Positions 16,001 to 19,679 of a DNA stretch of 19,679 bases are shown here, one piece after another (positions within the stretch are counted from its first letter, which is position 1; every line of letters starts with the position of its first letter). The stretch covers positions 1-19,679 of the forward strand of contig JAEENF010000177.1 in assembly GCA_016283605.1 (NCBI GenBank). The letters are read 5' to 3'. The notes under the pieces are model-generated. The model was not told the DNA's origin. It did no database searches and saw only the letters and a list, made by a program, of their open reading frames with translations. This DNA is from Prevotella sp. GTDB taxonomy: Bacteria; Bacteroidota; Bacteroidia; Bacteroidales; Bacteroidaceae. Position numbers and translations under genes: made by a program.

Positions 16001-17871
16001 GGCAGTCCCATGAAGATACCGTCGAGCCAAACCTGATAGGCATAGATGGCCTTGTGCCAGAATACTTTATCGGCAATGGTGCGTGGCTGGTTCTGCAGTT
16101 GCTTCATCATGGTCTGCATGGCCTTGAGATTCTTGGCCTCTGGGTAGAGCTGATACATTCTGGTGACGAAATGACCGGTACGGATATTGTCGAGATTGTA
16201 ATCGAGAATATCATAGCCTCGGATATCACCATTGGTGTTAATCATCGTGTCGGTATATTCCTGACAATACTGACGTATCTCCTCACCACCATATTTGAGA
16301 TAGGTGTCGAGCATGCCTTCGAGTTCGATACCCATCACATAGCTCCACTTGGGCTTTTCAGAGAAATCGAGCAGATAACTCTTCGGCACACGTTTCATCT
16401 CAGAATAGGTGAGCCACTCGCTGTAGTGCTTGTAGGGCTTCTCCTGCAGCACCAGTGAACCATTGATCATCAGGTTGTCGTAAGTGACATTCTCCGCTTT
16501 ACCAATCTGATGGATGGGCTTGCTGTAGACGCCATCAAACTTACAATTGCGAACAGTGATGTTATTCACGGTGTATGACAGTGAGTCAGCTTCGTAGCCG
16601 ACGATCATTACACCATACTTTGACTTCTGACAGGTGACGTTCTCCATCGTGACATTGCGGACGATAGGATAGAAACCTCTGCAACAGACCTCCTTCGGCT
16701 CATAGTCGGTGTTGATTTTCAACACAGCCTCGCCACACTGACCTACGGTGATGTTGCGGACGTTGATGTTCTCGATGATACCACCACGACAAGAGTTCGT
16801 CTTGATACGCAGTACACGGTCGAGATTCGGAGAGTCCATCACACAGTCGTGTGCATAGACATTCTGACAACCTCCAGAGATCTCAGAGCCGACAACGACT
16901 CCACCGTGTCCGTTCTTCATCTCACAGTTGCGGATGATGATATTTTTCGATGGCATGTTGCGCTCACGCCCGTCGCGATTGCGTCCGCTCTTGATGGCGA
17001 TACAGTCGTCACCGGTATTGAAGAAACAGTCTTCAATGAGTACGCGGTCACAACATTCGGGGTCGCAGCCGTCGCCATTAGGTCCGTCGTTAATCATCTT
17101 TACACGACGTACGGTGATATCAGTAGAATGTAGGGGATGGATGACCCAGAACGGCGAGCGCAACAGTGTGATATCTTCCATGAGGATACCCTCGCATTTG
17201 TTGAAGTTCACGAGCTGGGGACGAAGACCATCCTGAATGCCGAAGACACGTTCGGGGGTACGCTGACCTTTCTCATCGTACATCGGAACACCATCTTCTC
17301 CATTCTTCAGCAGACGGGCCCGACCACCCTTGTTCTGGGCGATTCCTCCTTCCTTGGCACCGAAACGGCCGTTACCGCACCAGGGCCACCAAGTGTCGTT
17401 CGACCCACCGCCATCGATGGTTCCCTTACCTGTAATAGCAATATCCTTGGCCTTGAAGGCATAAACGCAGGGAGAGAGATTGAAACATTCCAGTCCTTCC
17501 CACGAGGTTTCAACGATGGGGTAGAGCTCGGGCTCGAAGGCAAACTCCAGTACGGCACCTTCTTCAATATGCAGATTTACCCCACTCTTCAACTGAATGG
17601 CAGCCGTCAGGAACTTCTTTCCAGCGGGGACAATCACCTTTCCGCCACCTTTCTTCGAGCACAGGTCGATGGCCTTTTGAATGGCCTTCTGGTTCTTAGC
17701 TGCTGTGGCATCGGTCTTTGCGCCGTACTTGGTGATGTCGTAGCTCTTCTCAGCAAACTGCGGTACACGGATGCTTTGTTCTATCTGTCGGTACTGGGCC
17801 TCGTCCCAATGGGCAAAGGCCATCGTAGGAAGAAACAGACAGAGCATCAGCAAGGAATACAATTTCTTCAT
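13081..17871 (-). CDS. Secreted three-module pectinase: GH28, GH105 and a six-hairpin glycosidase-like domain
   Basis: One uninterrupted 1596-residue reading frame. ATG at 17871 is chosen because it starts the signal peptide MKKLYSLLMLCLFLPTMAFA; upstream in-frame TTG 17925 and ATG 17904 give implausible N-termini. Module 1 (about 45-475) is a GH28 polygalacturonase-type beta-helix with NGDGCD (Asp267), GDDCIAIKSG (Asp288, Asp289), GHGG (His322) and RIK (Arg355, Lys357). Module 2 (about 505-875) resembles GH105 unsaturated glucuronyl/galacturonyl hydrolases, with WLDGIFMGLPF (Asp617) and QHCWGRAQGW. Module 3 (about 890-1596) has a beta-rich start (LASLSVGNGHF) and a helical part (RPHLEMAWWH with Glu1244, DPWAGEAPSN with Glu1301) that suggests a GH65/GH95-like alpha/alpha barrel; its family and substrate are not recognised. 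The expected role is periplasmic trimming of imported oligosaccharides. The last module is the least certain. Confidence 0.88.
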   Translation of the reverse strand: MKKLYSLLMLCLFLPTMAFAHWDEAQYRQIEQSIRVPQFAEKSYDITKYGAKTDATAAKNQKAIQKAIDLCSKKGGGKVIVPAGKKFLTAAIQLKSGVNLHIEEGAVLEFAFEPELYPIVETSWEGLECFNLSPCVYAFKAKDIAITGKGTIDGGGSNDTWWPWCGNGRFGAKEGGIAQNKGGRARLLKNGEDGVPMYDEKGQRTPERVFGIQDGLRPQLVNFNKCEGILMEDITLLRSPFWVIHPLHSTDITVRRVKMINDGPNGDGCDPECCDRVLIEDCFFNTGDDCIAIKSGRNRDGRERNMPSKNIIIRNCEMKNGHGGVVVGSEISGGCQNVYAHDCVMDSPNLDRVLRIKTNSCRGGIIENINVRNITVGQCGEAVLKINTDYEPKEVCCRGFYPIVRNVTMENVTCQKSKYGVMIVGYEADSLSYTVNNITVRNCKFDGVYSKPIHQIGKAENVTYDNLMINGSLVLQEKPYKHYSEWLTYSEMKRVPKSYLLDFSEKPKWSYVMGIELEGMLDTYLKYGGEEIRQYCQEYTDTMINTNGDIRGYDILDYNLDNIRTGHFVTRMYQLYPEAKNLKAMQTMMKQLQNQPRTIADKVFWHKAIYAYQVWLDGIFMGLPFRCLTAPITSKPKEVTKIYDDAVNQLKITYERTLDPKTGLNRHAYDETRNTFWADKETGLSQHCWGRAQGWYSMALIEVLDALPENYARRQEVIDLLQKDLDAVIKWQDKKTGVWYQVMDAPGREGNYLESTCSSMFAYVLLKAYNKGYLGTKYRDAGIKAYKGIINNFIRVNADKTISLTNCCSVAGLGPAATPEVEAAMKKVNPKGSVKENKRRDGGYDYYLSEPIRDNDAKGVGPFIWASLEMELLGYDTDNTTAAIDRQAVVSRHNPVITEADPLASLSVGNGHFVTTVDITGLQSYPFEYGAGVPLTAMSDWGWHKFENTNDLQPSESEKTFDLGHGHPEVYAVEYKASKGDAPRNVAATEFFRVNPHRLNLGTVGLSLKDVQGEAIPLTALKQIKQTLSLWDGEIESSFMADGETVEVTTGVHPQRDALYARIKSHLLTDQRAAISLRFSYPTGKHADDANDWTKPEKHLSKIIAQNDNSTIIERTLDATKYYVRLSWAGNATLQECDRHHFELSTTEDHLAFYVEYLPELTGTDSTGSFDYSSYHKATQKYWHDFWQSGAIVDFSQCTDPRAPELERRVVLSQYLTQINCANNMPPQETGLTYNSWFGRPHLEMAWWHLVDFALWNRPETIAQILNWYNETAYPVARKIAERQGFKGVRWMKMTDPWAGEAPSNTGSFLIWQQPHYIYLAEEMYRVNPSEETLKKYGEQVEATAEFMADFVTYDAKQKSYILKGATAMQECMTKDISFNHPFELAYWQYGLEVANRWRERQGKARNAQWDDIIAHLTKLPESDGIYTAGLPMGNTKNLKSFDPFESVSTKTESFAEKCRNDHPAVLGACGLLPFTLLYNKDKMKQTLDWVMQNWNRQTTWGWDYGMIAMTAARLGEPETALKALLIDTQKNTYLKNGHNFQTSDRLRIYLPGNGALLTAIAMMCAGWDGCDTPHNPGFPKDGKWNVRWEGLQRMQ

Positions 17872-17885
17872 AAATCTTATAAAAA

Positions 17886-17950
17886 TATTTAGTTCGTAGT
17901 TCATTTTGCTGGCAAAGTTAAGCAAAATAGGTGAAACTACGAACTAAATA
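17886..17950 (-). terminator. Nested inverted repeat: probable trp operon terminator around a promoter
   Basis: The perfect 16-bp arms TATTTAGTTCGTAGTT (17886-17901) and AACTACGAACTAAATA (17935-17950) enclose a second perfect 8-bp pair, ATTTTGCT (17903-17910) with AGCAAAAT (17921-17928), around a 10-base loop. Read from trpA, the structure begins 22 bases after the stop codon and is followed by five U residues (17885-17881), as in an intrinsic terminator. The stem is AT-rich, so its strength is uncertain. The -7 box of the next gene lies in the loop. Confidence 0.6.
17913..17943 (-). promoter_or_regulatory. Predicted promoter of the GH28-GH105 gene
   Basis: The coding strand reads TTCG (17943-17940), 19 bases, then TAACTTTG (17920-17913) followed by CCAGC. 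The -7 box is a full match and the -33 box matches three of four positions. The expected start is near 17906, inside the inverted repeat. A transcript from here would contain only one arm and so could not form the hairpin. Confidence 0.6.
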
Positions 17951-17965
17951 GAGTAGAAAAACAAC

Positions 17966-17977
17966 GTAAACGTTATC
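17966..17977. promoter_or_regulatory. Operator-like near-palindrome, copy C (GH28-GH105 gene), overlapping the trpA stop
   Basis: GTAAACGTTATC on the plus strand (GATAACGTTTAC on the coding strand), 45 bases upstream of the -7 box of the GH28 fusion gene. The trpA stop codon (17973-17975) lies within it, so the element uses the last codons of trpA. Confidence 0.65.
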
Positions 17978-18749
17978 TTTGTAACGCCTCAAAGAGTTTG
18001 TCGAGTGCCTCGTCGGCGTTCTTGCTCTCGTTCAGCAGCGTTACAAACTTCGAGCCGATGATAGCTCCGGCAGCATTCTGCTGGGCAGCTTCGAGGGTTT
18101 GTTTGTTACTGATGCCGAAACCTATCATACGTGGGTTACGCAGATTCATGGCGTTGATACGACGGAAGTACTCCTGCTTGGCGTCGTCGAAACTCTTCTG
18201 TGCACCAGTGATGGCCGCACTCGATACCATATATACAAATCCGTCGGTATTGTAGTCGATAAATCTTATGCGTTCCTCGCTGGTCTCGGGTGTTATCAGC
18301 ATGATGATGCGCAGGTCGTACTTGTCGGCTATAGGCTTTACTATCTCCTGATAGTCCTTGAATGGCAGGTCGGGTATGATAGCACCGCTCACTCCGCTCT
18401 CCACACAACTCTTGCAGAACTCCTCTATGCCGTAGTGAAGTATAGGGTTCAGATATCCCATCAGTACCAGTGGTATCTCCACCTGATCCTTGATGGCCTT
18501 CAACTGAGCGAAAAGTGTCTTCAGGTTCATGCCGTTTTTCAGAGCCTGTGTAGCGGCACTCTGTATCACAGGACCATCTGCTAAAGGATCGCTGAATGGT
18601 ATTCCTACCTCAATCATGGCTATACCGCGGCGCTGCATTGCCAGTATCACGTCGCCAGTGCCCTTTAGTGTGGGGCAACCTGCGCAGAAGTACAGACTCA
18701 GGAGCTTCTTGTCCTTGCTGTTTGCGAAAAGTTGATTGATCTTGTTCAT
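17973..18749 (-). CDS. trpA: Tryptophan synthase alpha subunit
   Basis: Converts indole-3-glycerol phosphate to indole and glyceraldehyde 3-phosphate; the indole passes to the beta subunit TrpB. The 258-residue length is normal for a cytoplasmic TrpA. The TrpA signature EVGIPFSDPLADGP is present with the catalytic residues Glu47 and Asp58. The family segments MGYLNPIL, GAIIPDLP, YMVSSAAITG, GFGISN and GAIIGSKFV follow in the expected order. The usual YVTAGDP-type strand is written here as LYFCAGCPTL, a common Bacteroidota variant. The start overlaps the trpF stop (ATGA, 18749-18746), which indicates translational coupling. It is the last gene of the trp operon, and its 3' end overlaps a regulatory element of the next locus. 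Confidence 0.96.
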   Translation of the reverse strand: MNKINQLFANSKDKKLLSLYFCAGCPTLKGTGDVILAMQRRGIAMIEVGIPFSDPLADGPVIQSAATQALKNGMNLKTLFAQLKAIKDQVEIPLVLMGYLNPILHYGIEEFCKSCVESGVSGAIIPDLPFKDYQEIVKPIADKYDLRIIMLITPETSEERIRFIDYNTDGFVYMVSSAAITGAQKSFDDAKQEYFRRINAMNLRNPRMIGFGISNKQTLEAAQQNAAGAIIGSKFVTLLNESKNADEALDKLFEALQR

Positions 18750-19345
18750 ATGTTTAATGCTATAAAAAATTCTTGTAACTTGTTAATGTCTTTAAGTCCT
18801 GGGGAGAGCTCGAAGCGGGAATTGAGGTCGATACCGATGCACTTGGGGTGATGGAAAGCTTTTACGCGCGCTACGTCGTTGGGCCCGATGCCTCCACTCA
18901 ACAGGAATGGTGTCTCGCCTCGGTATGCGCTTAGCACACTCCAGTCGAACTTCTCGCCATTGCCGCCCACGCTCTTGCCCTTGGTGTCAAACAGGAATAT
19001 ATTGGCCACACCCTCGTAGGCTTCAGTCAGTGCAAAGTCGGCTGCTGTGGCTATGTTGAATGCCTTTATCACCTTCCATCCGCTCAACTGTCTGATGTAG
19101 TCGGGGTGCTCGTGTCCGTGCAGCTGTATCATGTCCAGCTGATACTCGTCGGCTGTGCGCATCACCACTTCTATGTCCTCGTCTACAAACACACCCACGC
19201 GCTTGCAGTATATGGGCAGATAGTCAGGCTTCTCGCTTACGTATCTGCTCGACTTGGGCCAGAATATCAGTCCCATCATGTCGATGCCCAGTCGTTCTAC
19301 CTCGCGTATGTTATCGGCCTCGCGCATGCCACAAACCTTTATCAT
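18746..19345 (-). CDS. trpF: Phosphoribosylanthranilate isomerase
   Basis: Isomerises N-(5-phosphoribosyl)anthranilate to the ribulose form in tryptophan synthesis, as a cytoplasmic TIM-barrel enzyme. The 199-residue length is typical. The start IKVCGM carries the catalytic cysteine (Cys5). QLHGHE, FLFDTKGKSVGGNGEKFDW (with the general-acid Asp), LLSGGIGPNDV and GIDLNSRFELSPGLKD form the rest of the substrate and phosphate-binding set. It begins 19 bases after the trpC stop and overlaps trpA by 4 bases. It is a separate gene here, not fused to trpC as in enterobacteria. The gene looks complete. Confidence 0.96.
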   Translation of the reverse strand: MIKVCGMREADNIREVERLGIDMMGLIFWPKSSRYVSEKPDYLPIYCKRVGVFVDEDIEVVMRTADEYQLDMIQLHGHEHPDYIRQLSGWKVIKAFNIATAADFALTEAYEGVANIFLFDTKGKSVGGNGEKFDWSVLSAYRGETPFLLSGGIGPNDVARVKAFHHPKCIGIDLNSRFELSPGLKDINKLQEFFIALNI

Positions 19346-19364
19346 TTTACTATTGGACCATTTA

Positions 19365-19679
19365 CTATTTCACAATTGATTGGATGAACTCACCTAGAGC
19401 CTGTCCTGGGTCGGCAGTCTTCATAAAGTTCTCGCCTATCAGGAATCCGCGGAAACCAGCCTCGCGCAGCTTGCGTACTGTGTCAGGATTAGATATTCCG
19501 CTCTCGCTTACTTTCACGGCGTCCTTAGGCAGCAGCTCTGCCAGTCGGAACGAGTTCTCCACATCCGTCACAAACGATCCCAGGTTGCGATTGTTTATTC
19601 CGCACATGTCAGGCTCCAGCGCAGCGTACTCCAGTTCCTGTTCCGAGTGCATCTCCAGCCGCACCTCCAGTCCCAGTTC
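19365..19679 (-). CDS. trpC: Indole-3-glycerol phosphate synthase, C-terminal part
   Basis: The frame is open to the right edge of the window, so the N-terminal part lies outside. The GTG at 19664 is an internal codon: the residues before it (ELGLE) continue the protein. The visible roughly 104 residues carry the C-terminal half of the TrpC TIM barrel. These include the LEMHSEQEL strand, GINNRNLGSF with the conserved Asn-Arg-Asn-Leu, VSESGI with its catalytic-site Glu and Ser, and GFLIGENFMKTADPG with the phosphate-binding GE/D motif. The enzyme closes the indole ring in the step before TrpA. The trpC-trpF-trpA order without trpB in between fits the Bacteroidota arrangement in which trpB heads the operon. 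Confidence 0.95.
   Translation of the reverse strand, partial: ELGLEVRLEMHSEQELEYAALEPDMCGINNRNLGSFVTDVENSFRLAELLPKDAVKVSESGISNPDTVRKLREAGFRGFLIGENFMKTADPGQALGEFIQSIVK

Noticed and set aside
15793..16458. Plus-strand open frame of 221 codons
   Set aside because: It is antisense to the GH105 module with no family features or ribosome-binding site.
17137..17892. Long plus-strand open frame of 251 codons
   Set aside because: It lies wholly opposite the GH28 module, whose motifs are intact. It has no recognisable domain and is a shadow of GC-biased codons.
17872..17925. Eighteen-residue N-terminal extension of the GH28-GH105 protein
   Set aside because: The extension starts at a TTG inside the inverted repeat, upstream of the expected transcription start, and would place non-signal residues before a typical signal peptide.
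17886..17950. Phase-variable invertible promoter, because inverted repeats flank a promoter-like segment
   Set aside because: The segment between the arms is only 33 bases, much shorter than known Bacteroidota invertible promoters, and no recombinase gene is nearby. A terminator or paired binding sites is simpler. Reads in both orientations would reopen the idea.

Overview
The window looks like a chromosomal piece of a Bacteroidota genome, most likely Prevotella or a close relative. The evidence is a SusC/SusD pair, promoters of the TTTG-N19-TAnnTTTG type, a trpC-trpF-trpA order without trpB in between, a 'smalltalk'-type micro-protein, and secreted enzymes ending in a Y-x-L-x-G-x-R tail common in Prevotella. 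No tRNA, rRNA, CRISPR array or insertion sequence was seen.

Layout. At the left edge (2-548, plus strand) are the end of a probable HU-like/DUF4469-type DNA-binding protein and a 36-residue smalltalk-like protein, closed by a strong hairpin terminator at 551-585. Everything else is on the minus strand and is best read from right to left. A truncated trpC, then trpF and trpA, form the end of a tryptophan operon (17973-19679). Next comes a pectin polysaccharide utilisation locus of about 17 kb in three transcription units: (1) a very large secreted enzyme joining GH28, GH105 and a third six-hairpin-glycosidase-like module (13081-17871); (2) susC-susD (7535-12936), closed by a terminator with a cUUCGg loop; (3) two different PL1-type pectate lyases, a large CE8 pectin methylesterase and a 53-residue lipoprotein (606-7385), closed by the same 551-585 hairpin read from the other side.

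How the genes fit together (inference from families): the methylesterase de-esterifies homogalacturonan, the pectate lyases cut it into unsaturated oligogalacturonides, SusD/SusC capture and import them, and the GH28-GH105 enzyme trims them and removes the unsaturated terminal sugar. The third module may remove another sugar from pectin fragments.

The most interesting signal is regulatory. All three units carry the same 12-bp near-palindrome (G-W-W-AACGTTTAC on the coding strand) exactly 45 or 46 bp upstream of a TAnnTTTG -7 box. This predicts one shared DNA-binding regulator, probably acting from about -60, that is not encoded in the window. At the third site the element covers the trpA stop codon, and the promoter sits in the loop of a long perfect inverted repeat that may also terminate the trp operon.
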